Positions 1 to 13,745 of a stretch of 64,000 nt of DNA are shown here, in pieces. Every line of letters starts with the position of its first letter. Position 1 is the first letter of the stretch. Both the position numbers and the translations under genes were made by a program. The notes beneath the pieces were generated by a model. That model saw only the letters and a list, made by a program, of their open reading frames with translations. It was not told where the DNA came from and made no database searches. Origin of the DNA: Siphonodentalium dalli (taxonomy: Eukaryota > Mollusca > Scaphopoda > Gadilida > Siphonodentaliidae); the NCBI GenBank assembly GCA_032622095.1, contig CP136067.1:62694893-62758892 (forward strand), given 5' to 3'.

Positions 1-1487
1 GTACTTCTTCATGACATCATGCTCCTTGAATCTTAGCTGAAAAGGCTGACATTGACATTACACAGTATACTAAAAGATTAGATATTCAGTCTTTCTTATT
101 CACAAGTGTGAAATATAATAATTCAGGTTTCTCTGGACATATTTCACTTGACAACATATTGTTCATGTGATGTCATAACCTTGTATAGCTTTCCCTTAAT
201 GCTAAATAGGACTTGGAATTGTTTAACCCATGGTTTTGGGAGAGTATTAAAGATAGTAGTTGCATGAAATATTATGTTTTATTTTGATATCTGAGGAAAA
301 TATGCATCTCATAATATATTTTATACAACATTTTAGCATTTCAGACCTTTTTCAAGCTATAAATGATGGTTGAATATATACATTTTGTCACTACGTCAAG
401 CATAACGTCATTGGGTTCTGAAAGACCCAAAAGAGGTGAAATCATGGGGGTGCATGTAAATCCCCACCCAATATTGCTGCCTGTGATTGCAATAACGCAT
501 GGGGTGTAATATATCATTTTAAGCGGTATAATGCAGAGAATATGGAGGTGTGGTCCCTATTAAATATTAATGAAATTGCATTCCCCTTAAGGTGACACTC
601 CACAGTTTCGAATGATCAGTAGGGGTGATTTTATAGATATAAAGTGCTAGTGGTTTCTGGGACCATTCATGTGGTATGTATATTGAGACAAGGTGGGATA
701 TGAATTTGTGTAATTTTAGAAGGTGTTCTAGACTGATGAAAAAATTAAGTGAAAGTGACCTTGACCCCACCCATAGACAGCAGTAGCGTTTTCTGCGAAA
801 CAGTGGCTCTAGATACTGGGTAAATTTTTTAGCACCAAAAATTTGTCATCTGCATTAAAAATTGATTTTCTGGAAAATTTAACGGCGAAAGTTTGAAATT
901 TTTTCACATTGATGTTGGAAGCCAGAGGCCTTTAAACCAACATTGGTGACCATTCTTGAAAAAATCTGGTATTCGTGCCTCTTGGGTATGAAAATGCAAT
1001 ATTTGGTCATTTTTTGAATAAAAATCACATTTTCGATCAAAAGATCAAGGGCCATAACTCTTGATAGCCCATATATTATGGAAATTATGTATCAAATTCT
1101 GAATGCCTATTCTGTACTAATTTCAGGCATATATATATTGTCTATATGGTTTGGGATCATACTCCAGATAAATTTCAATGAATCTATGGGCCCCCTATTT
1201 CTGGGCCCATACAAGTTGAAACTGTGGAGTGTCACCTTAAAGACCAGCAAATAGCACCATTATCATCTGTCAACTTGACAAATATTTGCATTGAAAATCA
1301 TTTTTAGCAAATCTGCTCAGTTAGAAGGAACATTTTATGTTAAATACACCATTCTTCTATGGATATTCCAATACAGGTGGCCTTTAGACATATAAATTGG
1401 TGGGGATATGGAGTCTTGGAGCAGTGGGGGGGGGGGGGGGTGTTGGTGGTTGATGTGTATTGTTATTGATAATTTTTTAGATGATGG
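1..1487 (+). repeat. Satellite unit 1, long form
   Basis: MITE at 591-1236 between TTAA copies at 587-590 and 1237-1240. G run of 15. The MITE lacks one T in its ATATTTTGG stretch, the only copy 1 bp short. The unit start was set at the window edge by convention. Confidence 0.95.
591..1236. mobile_element. TTAA MITE, copy in unit 1 (reference description)
   Basis: Starts GGTGACACTCCACAGTTTC and ends with its exact reverse complement, a 19-bp perfect terminal inverted repeat. It is flanked by TTAA on both sides, and the six short units show the unoccupied CCCCTTAAAG site. The TTAA target duplication fits piggyBac or Kolobok transposases; the termini alone do not decide. Near the right end ATGGGCCC and GGGCCCAT form an 8-bp stem. 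No transposase is encoded, so it is non-autonomous. Consensus length is 647 bp; this copy is 646. Confidence 0.9.
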
Positions 1488-2322
1488 GTACTTCTTCATG
1501 ACATCATGCTCCTTGAATCTTAGCTGAAAAGGCTGACATTGACATTACACAGTATACTAAAAGATTAGATATTCAGTCTTTCTTATTCACAAGTGTGAAA
1601 TATAATAATTCAGGTTTCTCTGGACATATTTCACTTGACAACATATTGTTCATGTGATGTCATAACCTTGTATAGCTTTCCCTTAATGCTAAATAGGACT
1701 TGGAATTGTTTAACCCATGGTTTTGGGAGAGTATTAAAGATAGTAGTTGCATGAAATATTATGTTTTATTTTGATATCTGAGGAAAATATGCATCTCATA
1801 ATATATTTTATACAACATTTTAGCATTTCAGACCTTTTTCAAGCTATAAATGATGGTTGAATATATACATTTTGTCACTACGTCAAGCATAACGTCATTG
1901 GGTTCTGAAAGACCCAAAAGAGGTGAAATCATGGGGGTGCATGTAAATCCCCACCCAATATTGCTGCCTGTGATTGCAATAACGCATGGGGTGTAATATA
2001 TCATTTTAAGCGGTATAATGCAGAGAATATGGAGGTGTGGTCCCTATTAAATATTAATGAAATTGCATTCCCCTTAAAGACCAGCAAATAGCACCATTAT
2101 CATCTGTCAACTTGACAAATATTTGCATTGAAAATCATTTTTAGCAAATCTGCTCAGTTAGAAGGAACATTTTATGTTAAATACACCATTCTTCTATGGA
2201 TATTCCAATACAGGTGGCCTTTAGACATATAAATTGGTGGGGATATGGAGTCTTGGAGCAGTGGGGGGGGGGGGGTGTTGGTGGTTGATGTGTATTGTTA
2301 TTGATAATTTTTTAGATGATGG
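1488..2322 (+). repeat. Satellite unit 2, short form
   Basis: Empty MITE site with a single TTAA at 2074-2077. G run of 13. Confidence 0.95.
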
Positions 2323-3809
2323 GTACTTCTTCATGACATCATGCTCCTTGAATCTTAGCTGAAAAGGCTGACATTGACATTACACAGTATACTAAAAGAT
2401 TAGATATTCAGTCTTTCTTATTCACAAGTGTGAAATATAATAATTCAGGTTTCTCTGGACATATTTCACTTGACAACATATTGTTCATGTGATGTCATAA
2501 CCTTGTATAGCTTTCCCTTAATGCTAAATAGGACTTGGAATTGTTTAACCCATGGTTTTGGGAGAGTATTAAAGATAGTAGTTGCATGAAATATTATGTT
2601 TTATTTTGATATCTGAGGAAAATATGCATCTCATAATATATTTTATACAACATTTTAGCATTTCAGACCTTTTTCAAGCTATAAATGATGGTTGAATATA
2701 TACATTTTGTCACTACGTCAAGCATAACGTCATTGGGTTCTGAAAGACCCAAAAGAGGTGAAATCATGGGGGTGCATGTAAATCCCCACCCAATATTGCT
2801 GCCTGTGATTGCAATAACGCATGGGGTGTAATATATCATTTTAAGCGGTATAATGCAGAGAATATGGAGGTGTGGTCCCTATTAAATATTAATGAAATTG
2901 CATTCCCCTTAAGGTGACACTCCACAGTTTCGAATGATCAGTAGGGGTGATTTTATAGATATAAAGTGCTAGTGGTTTCTGGGACCATTCATGTGGTATG
3001 TATATTGAGACAAGGTGGGATATGAATTTGTGTAATTTTAGAAGGTGTTCTAGACTGATGAAAAAATTAAGTGAAAGTGACCTTGACCCCACCCATAGAC
3101 AGCAGTAGCGTTTTCTGCGAAACAGTGGCTCTAGATACTGGGTAAATTTTTTAGCACCAAAAATTTGTCATCTGCATTAAAAATTGATTTTCTGGAAAAT
3201 TTAACGGCGAAAGTTTGAAATTTTTTCACATTGATGTTGGAAGCCAGAGGCCTTTAAACCAACATTGGTGACCATTCTTGAAAAAATCTGGTATTCGTGC
3301 CTCTTGGGTATGAAAATGCAATATTTTGGTCATTTTTTGAATAAAAATCACATTTTCGATCAAAAGATCAAGGGCCATAACTCTTGATAGCCCATATATT
3401 ATGGAAATTATGTATCAAATTCTGAATGCCTATTCTGTACTAATTTCAGGCATATATATATTGTCTATATGGTTTGGGATCATACTCCAGATAAATTTCA
3501 ATGAATCTATGGGCCCCCTATTTCTGGGCCCATACAAGTTGAAACTGTGGAGTGTCACCTTAAAGACCAGCAAATAGCACCATTATCATCTGTCAACTTG
3601 ACAAATATTTGCATTGAAAATCATTTTTAGCAAATCTGCTCAGTTAGAAGGAACATTTTATGTTAAATACACCATTCTTCTATGGATATTCCAATACAGG
3701 TGGCCTTTAGACATATAAATTGGTGGGGATATGGAGTCTTGGAGCAGTGGGGGGGGGGGGGTGTTGGTGGTTGATGTGTATTGTTATTGATAATTTTTTT
3801 AGATGATGG
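2323..3809 (+). repeat. Satellite unit 3, long form
   Basis: G run of 13 and one extra T in the T run just before the next unit (about 3794-3800). Confidence 0.95.
2913..3559. mobile_element. TTAA MITE, unit 3
   Basis: 647 bp, both 19-bp termini intact, TTAA on each side. Confidence 0.9.
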
Positions 3810-5294
3810 GTACTTCTTCATGACATCATGCTCCTTGAATCTTAGCTGAAAAGGCTGACATTGACATTACACAGTATACTAAAAGATTAGATATTCAGTC
3901 TTTCTTATTCACAAGTGTGAAATATAATAATTCAGGTTTCTCTGGACATATTTCACTTGACAACATATTGTTCATGTGATGTCATAACCTTGTATAGCTT
4001 TCCCTTAATGCTAAATAGGACTTGGAATTGTTTAACCCATGGTTTTGGGAGAGTATTAAAGATAGTAGTTGCATGAAATATTATGTTTTATTTTGATATC
4101 TGAGGAAAATATGCATCTCATAATATATTTTATACAACATTTTAGCATTTCAGACCTTTTTCAAGCTATAAATGATGGTTGAATATATACATTTTGTCAC
4201 TACGTCAAGCATAACGTCATTGGGTTCTGAAAGACCCAAAAGAGGTGAAATCATGGGGGTGCATGTAAATCCCCACCCAATATTGCTGCCTGTGATTGCA
4301 ATAACGCATGGGGTGTAATATATCATTTTAAGCGGTATAATGCAGAGAATATGGAGGTGTGGTCCCTATTAAATATTAATGAAATTGCATTCCCCTTAAG
4401 GTGACACTCCACAGTTTCGAATGATCAGTAGGGGTGATTTTATAGATATAAAGTGCTAGTGGTTTCTGGGACCATTCATGTGGTATGTATATTGAGACAA
4501 GGTGGGATATGAATTTGTGTAATTTTAGAAGGTGTTCTAGACTGATGAAAAAATTAAGTGAAAGTGACCTTGACCCCACCCATAGACAGCAGTAGCGTTT
4601 TCTGCGAAACAGTGGCTCTAGATACTGGGTAAATTTTTTAGCACCAAAAATTTGTCATCTGCATTAAAAATTGATTTTCTGGAAAATTTAACGGCGAAAG
4701 TTTGAAATTTTTTCACATTGATGTTGGAAGCCAGAGGCCTTTAAACCAACATTGGTGACCATTCTTGAAAAAATCTGGTATTCGTGCCTCTTGGGTATGA
4801 AAATGCAATATTTTGGTCATTTTTTGAATAAAAATCACATTTTCGATCAAAAGATCAAGGGCCATAACTCTTGATAGCCCATATATTATGGAAATTATGT
4901 ATCAAATTCTGAATGCCTATTCTGTACTAATTTCAGGCATATATATATTGTCTATATGGTTTGGGATCATACTCCAGATAAATTTCAATGAATCTATGGG
5001 CCCCCTATTTCTGGGCCCATACAAGTTGAAACTGTGGAGTGTCACCTTAAAGACCAGCAAATAGCACCATTATCATCTGTCAACTTGACAAATATTTGCA
5101 TTGAAAATCATTTTTAGCAAATCTGCTCAGTTAGAAGGAACATTTTATGTTAAATACACCATTCTTCTATGGATATTCCAATACAGGTGGCCTTTAGACA
5201 TATAAATTGGTGGGGATATGGAGTCTTGGAGCAGTGGGGGGGGGGGGTGTTGGTGGTTGATGTGTATTGTTATTGATAATTTTTTAGATGATGG
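3810..5294 (+). repeat. Satellite unit 4, long form
   Basis: G run of 12; no private variant noticed. Confidence 0.95.
4400..5046. mobile_element. TTAA MITE, unit 4
   Basis: 647 bp, consensus termini. Confidence 0.9.
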
Positions 5295-6130
5295 GTACTT
5301 CTTCATGACATCATGCTCCTTGAATCTTAGCTGAAAAGGCTGACATTGACATTACACAGTATACTAAAAGATTAGATATTCAGTCTTTCTTATTCACAAG
5401 TGTGAAATATAATAATTCAGGTTTCTCTGGACATATTTCACTTGACAACATATTGTTCATGTGATGTCATAACCTTGTATAGCTTTCCCTTAATGCTAAA
5501 TAGGACTTGGAATTGTTTAACCCATGGTTTTGGGAGAGTATTAAAGATAGTAGTTGCATGAAATATTATGTTTTATTTTGATATCTGAGGAAAATATGCA
5601 TCTCATAATATATTTTATACAACATTTTAGCATTTCAGACCTTTTTCAAGCTATAAATGATGGTTGAATATATACATTTTGTCACTACGTCAAGCATAAC
5701 GTCATTGGGTTCTGAAAGACCCAAAAGAGGTGAAATCATGGGGGTGCATGTAAATCCCCACCCAATATTGCTGCCTGTGATTGCAATAACGCATGGGGTG
5801 TAATATATCATTTTAAGCGGTATAATGCAGAGAATATGGAGGTGTGGTCCCTATTAAATATTAATGAAATTGCATTCCCTTAAAGACCAGCAAATAGCAC
5901 CATTATCATCTGTCAACTTGACAAATATTTGCATTGAAAATCATTTTTAGCAAATCTGCTCAGTTAGAAGGAACATTTTATGTTAAATACACCATTCTTC
6001 TATGGATATTCCAATACAGGTGGCCTTTAGACATATAAATTGGTGGGGATATGGAGTCTTGGAGCAGTGGGGGGGGGGGGGGGTGTTGGTGGTTGATGTG
6101 TATTGTTATTGATAATTTTTTAGATGATGG
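5295..6130 (+). repeat. Satellite unit 5, short form
   Basis: Empty site TTAA at 5880-5883. One C is missing just left of it (CCC instead of CCCC). G run of 15. Confidence 0.95.
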
Positions 6131-7619
6131 GTACTTCTTCATGACATCATGCTCCTTGAATCTTAGCTGAAAAGGCTGACATTGACATTACACAGTATAC
6201 TAAAAGATTAGATATTCAGTCTTTCTTATTCACAAGTGTGAAATATAATAATTCAGGTTTCTCTGGACATATTTCACTTGACAACATATTGTTCATGTGA
6301 TGTCATAACCTAGTATAGCTTTCCCTTAATGCTAAATAGGACTTGGAATTGTTTAACCCATGGTTTTGGGAGAGTATTAAAGATAGTAGTTGCATGAAAT
6401 ATTATGTTTTATTTGATATCTGAGGAAAATATGCATCTCATAATATATTTTATACAACATTTTAGCATTTCAGACCTTTTTCAAGCTATAAATGATGGGT
6501 TGAATATATACATTTTGTCACTACGTCAAGCATAACGTCATTGGGTTCTGAAAGACCAAAAGAGGTGAAATCATGGGGGTGCATGTAAATCCCCACCCAA
6601 TATTGCTGCCTGTGATTGCAATAACGCATGGGGTGTAATATATCATTTTAAGCGGTATAATGCAGAGAATATGGAGGTGTGGGACCCTATTAAATATTAA
6701 TGAAATTGCATTCCCCTTAATGTGACACTCCACAGTTTCGAATGATCAGTAGGGGTGATTTTATAGATATAAAGTGCTAGTGGTTTCTGGGACCATTCAT
6801 GTGGTATGTATATTGAGACAAGGTGGGATATGAATTTGTGTAATTTTAGAAGGTGTTCTAGACTGATGAAAAAATTAAGTGAAAGTGACCTTGACCCCAC
6901 CCATAGACAGCAGTAGCGTTTTCTGCGAAACAGTGGCTCTAGATACTGGGTAAATTTTTTAGCACCAAAAATTTGTCATCTGCATTAAAAATTGATTTTC
7001 TGGAAAATTTAACGGCGAAAGTTTGAAATTTTTTCACATTGATGTTGGAAGCCAGAGGCCTTTAAACCAACATTGGTGACCATTCTTGAAAAAATCTGGT
7101 ATTCGTGCCTCTTGGGTATGAAAATGCAATATTTTGGTCATTTTTTGAATAAAAATCACATTTTCGATCAAAAGATCAAGGGCCATAACTCTTGATAGCC
7201 CATATATTATGGAAATTATGTATCAAATTCTGAATGCCTATTCTGTACTAATTTCAGGCATATATATATTGTCTATATGGTTTGGGATCATACCATACTC
7301 CAGATAAATTTCAATGAATCTATGGGCCCCCTATTTCTGGGCCCATACAAGTTGAAACTGTGGAGTGTCACCTTAAAGACCAGCAAATAGCACCATTATC
7401 ATCTGTCAACTTGACAAATATTTGCATTGAAAATCATTTTTAGCAAATCTGCTCAGTTAGAAGGAACATTTTATGTTAAATACACCATTCTTCTATGGAT
7501 ATTCCAATACAGGTGGCCTTTAGACATATAAATTGGTGGGGATATGGAGTCTTGGAGCAGTGGGGGGGGGGGTGTTGGTGGTTGATGTGTATTGTTATTG
7601 ATAATTTTTTAGATGATGG
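6131..7619 (+). repeat. Satellite unit 6, long form, most divergent
   Basis: Carries at least seven private changes: a T-to-A change near 6312, single-base losses or gains near 6415, 6498, 6555 and 6682, a G-to-T change at the first MITE base, and a 5-bp duplication near 7290. G run of 11. Confidence 0.95.
6721..7372. mobile_element. TTAA MITE, unit 6, altered terminus
   Basis: 652 bp. The first base is T, so the left terminus reads TGTGACACTCC, and a CCATA duplication lies near 7290. This is the only copy with a damaged terminal base. Confidence 0.9.
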
Positions 7620-8453
7620 GTACTTCTTCATGACATCATGCTCCTTGAATCTTAGCTGAAAAGGCTGACATTGACATTACACAGTATACTAAAAGATTAG
7701 ATATTCAGTCTTTCTTATTCACAAGTGTGAAATATAATAATTCAGGTTTCTCTGGACATATTTCACTTGACAACATATTGTTCATGTGATGTCATAACCT
7801 TGTATAGCTTTCCCTTAATGCTAAATAGGACTTGGAATTGTTTAACCCATGGTTTTGGGAGAGTATTAAAGATAGTAGTTGCATGAAATATTATGTTTTA
7901 TTTTGATATCTGAGGAAAATATGCATCTCATAATATATTTTATACAACATTTTAGCATTTCAGACCTTTTTCAAGCTATAAATGATGGTTGAATATATAC
8001 ATTTTGTCACTACGTCAAGCATAACGTCATTGGGTTCTGAAAGACCCAAAAGAGGTGAAATCATGGGGGTGCATGTAAATCCCCACCCAATATTGCTGCC
8101 TGTGATTGCAATAACGCATGGGGTGTAATATATCATTTTAAGCGGTATAATGCAGAGAATATGGAGGTGTGGTCCCTATTAAATATTAATGAAATTGCAT
8201 TCCCCTTAAAGACCAGCAAATAGCACCATTATCATCTGTCAACTTGACAAATATTTGCATTGAAAATCATTTTTAGCAAATCTGCTCAGTTAGAAGGAAC
8301 ATTTTATGTTAAATACACCATTCTTCTATGGATATTCCAATACAGGTGGCCTTTAGACATATAAATTGGTGGGGATATGGAGTCTTGGAGCAGTGGGGGG
8401 GGGGGGTGTTGGTGGTTGATGTGTATTGTTATTGATAATTTTTTAGATGATGG
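7620..8453 (+). repeat. Satellite unit 7, short form
   Basis: Empty site TTAA at 8206-8209. G run of 12. Confidence 0.95.
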
Positions 8454-9940
8454 GTACTTCTTCATGACATCATGCTCCTTGAATCTTAGCTGAAAAGGCT
8501 GACATTGACATTACACAGTATACTAAAAGATTAGATATTCAGTCTTTCTTATTCACAAGTGTGAAATATAATAATTCAGGTTTCTCTGGACATATTTCAC
8601 TTGACAACATATTGTTCATGTGATGTCATAACCTTGTATAGCTTTCCCTTAATGCTAAATAGGACTTGGAATTGTTTAACCCATGGTTTTGGGAGAGTAT
8701 TAAAGATAGTAGTTGCATGAAATATTATGTTTTATTTTGATATCTGAGGAAAATATGCATCTCATAATATATTTTATACAACATTTTAGCATTTCAGACC
8801 TTTTTCAAGCTATAAATGATGGTTGAATATATACATTTTGTCACTACGTCAAGCATAACGTCATTGGGTTCTGAAAGACCCAAAAGAGGTGAAATCATGG
8901 GGGTGCATGTAAATCCCCACCCAATATTGCTGCCTGTGATTGCAATAACGCATGGGGTGTAATATATCATTTTAAGCGGTATAATGCAGAGAATATGGAG
9001 GTGTGGTCCCTATTAAATATTAATGAAATTGCATTCCCCTTAAGGTGACACTCCACAGTTTCGAATGATCAGTAGGGGTGATTTTATAGATATAAAGTGC
9101 TAGTGGTTTCTGGGACCATTCATGTGGTATGTATATTGAGACAAGGTGGGATATGAATTTGTGTAATTTTAGAAGGTGTTCTAGACTGATGAAAAAATTA
9201 AGTGAAAGTGACCTTGACCCCACCCATAGACAGCAGTAGCGTTTTCTGCGAAACAGTGGCTCTAGATACTGGGTAAATTTTTTAGCACCAAAAATTTGTC
9301 ATCTGCATTAAAAATTGATTTTCTGGAAAATTTAACGGCGAAAGTTTGAAATTTTTTCACATTGATGTTGGAAGCCAGAGGCCTTTAAACCAACATTGGT
9401 GACCATTCTTGAAAAAATCTGGTATTCGTGCCTCTTGGGTATGAAAATGCAATATTTTGGTCATTTTTTGAATAAAAATCACATTTTCGATCAAAAGATC
9501 AAGGGCCATAACTCTTGATAGCCCATATATTATGGAAATTATGTATCAAATTCTGAATGCCTATTCTGTACTAATTTCAGGCATATATATATTGTCTATA
9601 TGGTTTGGGATCATACTCCAGATAAATTTCAATGAATCTATGGGCCCCCTATTTCTGGGCCCATACAAGTTGAAACTGTGGAGTGTCACCTTAAAGACCA
9701 GCAAATAGCACCATTATCATCTGTCAAATTGACAAATATTTGCATTGAAAATCATTTTTAGCAAATCTGCTCAGTTAGAAGGAACATTTTATGTTAAATA
9801 CACCATTCTTCTATGGATATTCCAATACAGGTGGCCTTTAGACATATAAATTGGTGGGGATATGGAGTCTTGGAGCAGTGGGGGGGGGGGGGGTGTTGGT
9901 GGTTGATGTGTATTGTTATTGATAATTTTTTAGATGATGG
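8454..9940 (+). repeat. Satellite unit 8, long form
   Basis: Has TCAAATTGAC instead of TCAACTTGAC near 9724, shared with units 11 and 13. G run of 14. Confidence 0.95.
9044..9690. mobile_element. TTAA MITE, unit 8
   Basis: 647 bp, consensus termini. Confidence 0.9.
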
Positions 9941-11427
9941 GTACTTCTTCATGACATCATGCTCCTTGAATCTTAGCTGAAAAGGCTGACATTGACATTA
10001 CACAGTATACTAAAAGATTAGATATTCAGTCTTTCTTATTCACAAGTGTGAAATATAATAATTCAGGTTTCTCTGGACATATTTCACTTGACAACATATT
10101 GTTCATGTGATGTCATAACCTTGTATAGCTTTCCCTTAATGCTAAATAGGACTTGGAATTGTTTAACCCATGGTTTTGGGAGAGTATTAAAGATAGTAGT
10201 TGCATGAAATATTATGTTTTATTTTGATATCTGAGGAAAATATGCATCTCATAATATATTTTATACAACATTTTAGCATTTCAGACCTTTTTCAAGCTAT
10301 AAATGATGGTTGAATATATACATTTTGTCACTACGTCAAGCATAACGTCATTGGGTTCTGAAAGACCCAAAAGAGGTGAAATCATGGGGGTGCATGTAAA
10401 TCCCCACCCAATATTGCTGCCTGTGATTGCAATAACGCATGGGGTGTAATATATCATTTTAAGCGGTATAATGCAGAGAATATGGAGGTGTGGTCCCTAT
10501 TAAATATTAATGAAATTGCATTCCCCTTAAGGTGACACTCCACAGTTTCGAATGATCAGTAGGGGTGATTTTATAGATATAAAGTGCTAGTGGTTTCTGG
10601 GACCATTCATGTGGTATGTATATTGAGACAAGGTGGGATATGAATTTGTGTAATTTTAGAAGGTGTTCTAGACTGATGAAAAAATTAAGTGAAAGTGACC
10701 TTGACCCCACCCATAGACAGCAGTAGCGTTTTCTGCGAAACAGTGGCTCTAGATACTGGGTAAATTTTTTAGCACCAAAAATTTGTCATCTGCATTAAAA
10801 ATTGATTTTCTGGAAAATTTAACGGCGAAAGTTTGAAATTTTTTCACATTGATGTTGGAAGCCAGAGGCCTTTAAACCAACATTGGTGACCATTCTTGAA
10901 AAAATCTGGTATTCGTGCCTCTTGGGTATGAAAATGCAATATTTTGGTCATTTTTTGAATAAAAATCACATTTTCGATCAAAAGATCAAGGGCCATAACT
11001 CTTGATAGCCCATATATTATGGAAATTATGTATCAAATTCTGAATGCCTATTCTGTACTAATTTCAGGCATATATATATTGTCTATATGGTTTGGGATCA
11101 TACTCCAGATAAATTTCAATGAATCTATGGGCCCCCTATTTCTGGGCCCATACAAGTTGAAACTGTGGAGTGTCACCTTAAAGACCAGCAAATAGCACCA
11201 TTATCATCTGTCAACTTGACAAATATTTGCATTGAAAATCATTTTTAGCAAATCTGCTCAGTTAGAAGGAACATTTTATGTTAAATACACCATTCTTCTA
11301 TGGATATTCCAATACAGGTGGCCTTTAGACATATAAATTGGTGGGGATATGGAGTCTTGGAGCAGTGGGGGGGGGGGGGGTGTTGGTGGTTGATGTGTAT
11401 TGTTATTGATAATTTTTTAGATGATGG
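9941..11427 (+). repeat. Satellite unit 9, long form
   Basis: G run of 14; no private variant noticed. Confidence 0.95.
10531..11177. mobile_element. TTAA MITE, unit 9
   Basis: 647 bp, consensus termini. Confidence 0.9.
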
Positions 11428-12258
11428 GTACTTCTTCATGACATCATGCTCCTTGAATCTTAGCTGAAAAGGCTGACATTGACATTACACAGTATACTAA
11501 AAGATTAGATATTCAGTCTTTCTTATTCACAAGTGTGAAATATAATAATTCAGGTTTCTCTGGACATATTTCACTTGACAACATATTGTTCATGTGATGT
11601 CATAACCTTGTATAGCTTTCCCTTAATGCTAAATAGGACTTGGAATTGTTTAACCCATGGTTTTGGGAGAGTATTAAAGATAGTAGTTGCATGAAATATT
11701 ATGTTTTATTTTGATATCTGAGGAAAATATGCATCTCATAATATATTTTATACAACATTTTAGCATTTCAGACCTTTTTCAAGCTATAAATGATGGTTGA
11801 ATATATACATTTTGTCACTACGTCAAGCATAACGTCATTGGGTTCTGAAAGACCCAAAAGAGGTGAAATCATGGGGGTGCATGTAAATCCCCACCCAATA
11901 TTGCTGCCTGTGATTGCAATAACGCATGGGGTGTAATATATCATTTTAAGCGGTATAATGCAGAGAATATGGAGGTGTGGTCCCTATTAAATATTAATGA
12001 AATTGCATTCCCCTTAAAGACCAGCAAATAGCACCATTATCATCTGTCAACTTGACAAATATTTGCATTGAAAATCATTTTTAGCAAATCTGCTCAGTTA
12101 GAAGGAACATTTTATGTTAAATACACCATTCTTCTATGGATATTCCAATACAGGTGGCCTTTAGACATATAAATTGGTGGGGATATGGAGTCTTGGAGCA
12201 GTGGGGGGGGGTGTTGGTGGTTGATGTGTATTGTTATTGATAATTTTTTAGATGATGG
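11428..12258 (+). repeat. Satellite unit 10, short form
   Basis: Empty site TTAA at 12014-12017. Shortest G run of the array, 9 bases. Confidence 0.95.
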
Positions 12259-13745
12259 GTACTTCTTCATGACATCATGCTCCTTGAATCTTAGCTGAAA
12301 AGGCTGACATTGACATTACACAGTATACTAAAAGATTAGATATTCAGTCTTTCTTATTCACAAGTGTGAAATATAATAATTCAGGTTTCTCTGGACATAT
12401 TTCACTTGACAACATATTGTTCATGTGATGTCATAACCTTGTATAGCTTTCCCTTAATGCTAAATAGGACTTGGAATTGTTTAACCCATGGTTTTGGGAG
12501 AGTATTAAAGATAGTAGTTGCATGAAATATTATGTTTTATTTTGATATCTGAGGAAAATATGCATCTCATAATATATTTTATACAACATTTTAGCATTTC
12601 AGACCTTTTTCAAGCTATAAATGATGGTTGAATATATACATTTTGTCACTACGTCAAGCATAACGTCATTGGGTTCTGAAAGACCCAAAAGAGGTGAAAT
12701 CATGGGGGTGCATGTAAATCCCCACCCAATATTGCTGCCTGTGATTGCAATAACGCATGGGGTGTAATATATCATTTTAAGCGGTATAATGCAGAGAATA
12801 TGGAGGTGTGGTCCCTATTAAATATTAATGAAATTGCATTCCCCTTAAGGTGACACTCCACAGTTTCGAATGATCAGTAGGGGTGATTTTATAGATATAA
12901 AGTGCTAGTGGTTTCTGGGACCATTCATGTGGTATGTATATTGAGACAAGGTGGGATATGAATTTGTGTAATTTTAGAAGGTGTTCTAGACTGATGAAAA
13001 AATTAAGTGAAAGTGACCTTGACCCCACCCATAGACAGCAGTAGCGTTTTCTGCGAAACAGTGGCTCTAGATACTGGGTAAATTTTTTAGCACCAAAAAT
13101 TTGTCATCTGCATTAAAAATTGATTTTCTGGAAAATTTAACGGCGAAAGTTTGAAATTTTTTCACATTGATGTTGGAAGCCAGAGGCCTTTAAACCAACA
13201 TTGGTGACCATTCTTGAAAAAATCTGGTATTCGTGCCTCTTGGGTATGAAAATGCAATATTTTGGTCATTTTTTGAATAAAAATCACATTTTCGATCAAA
13301 AGATCAAGGGCCATAACTCTTGATAGCCCATATATTATGGAAATTATGTATCAAATTCTGAATGCCTATTCTGTACTAATTTCAGGCATATATATATTGT
13401 CTATATGGTTTGGGATCATACTCCAGATAAATTTCAATGAATCTATGGGCCCCCTATTTCTGGGCCCATACAAGTTGAAACTGTGGAGTGTCACCTTAAA
13501 GACCAGCAAATAGCACCATTATCATCTGTCAAATTGACAAATATTTGCATTGAAAATCATTTTTAGCAAATCTGCTCAGTTAGAAGGAACATTTTATGTT
13601 AAATACACCATTCTTCTATGGATATTCCAATACAGGTGGCCTTTAGACATATAAATTGGTGGGGATATGGAGTCTTGGAGCAGTGGGGGGGGGGGGGGTG
13701 TTGGTGGTTGATGTGTATTGTTATTGATAATTTTTTAGATGATGG
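12259..13745 (+). repeat. Satellite unit 11, long form
   Basis: TCAAATTGAC variant near 13529. G run of 14. Confidence 0.95.
12849..13495. mobile_element. TTAA MITE, unit 11
   Basis: 647 bp, consensus termini. Confidence 0.9.

Noticed and set aside
567-770. A 67-codon minus-strand frame repeated 18 times (90 codons in units 21 and 24)
   Set aside because: It spans the MITE left end and the satellite, is perfectly copied only because the array is homogenised, and has no domain, codon bias or start context that suggests a gene. The 90-codon form results from a single substitution.
6521-6733. A 70-codon minus-strand frame private to unit 6
   Set aside because: Opened by that unit's indels; not present in other units.
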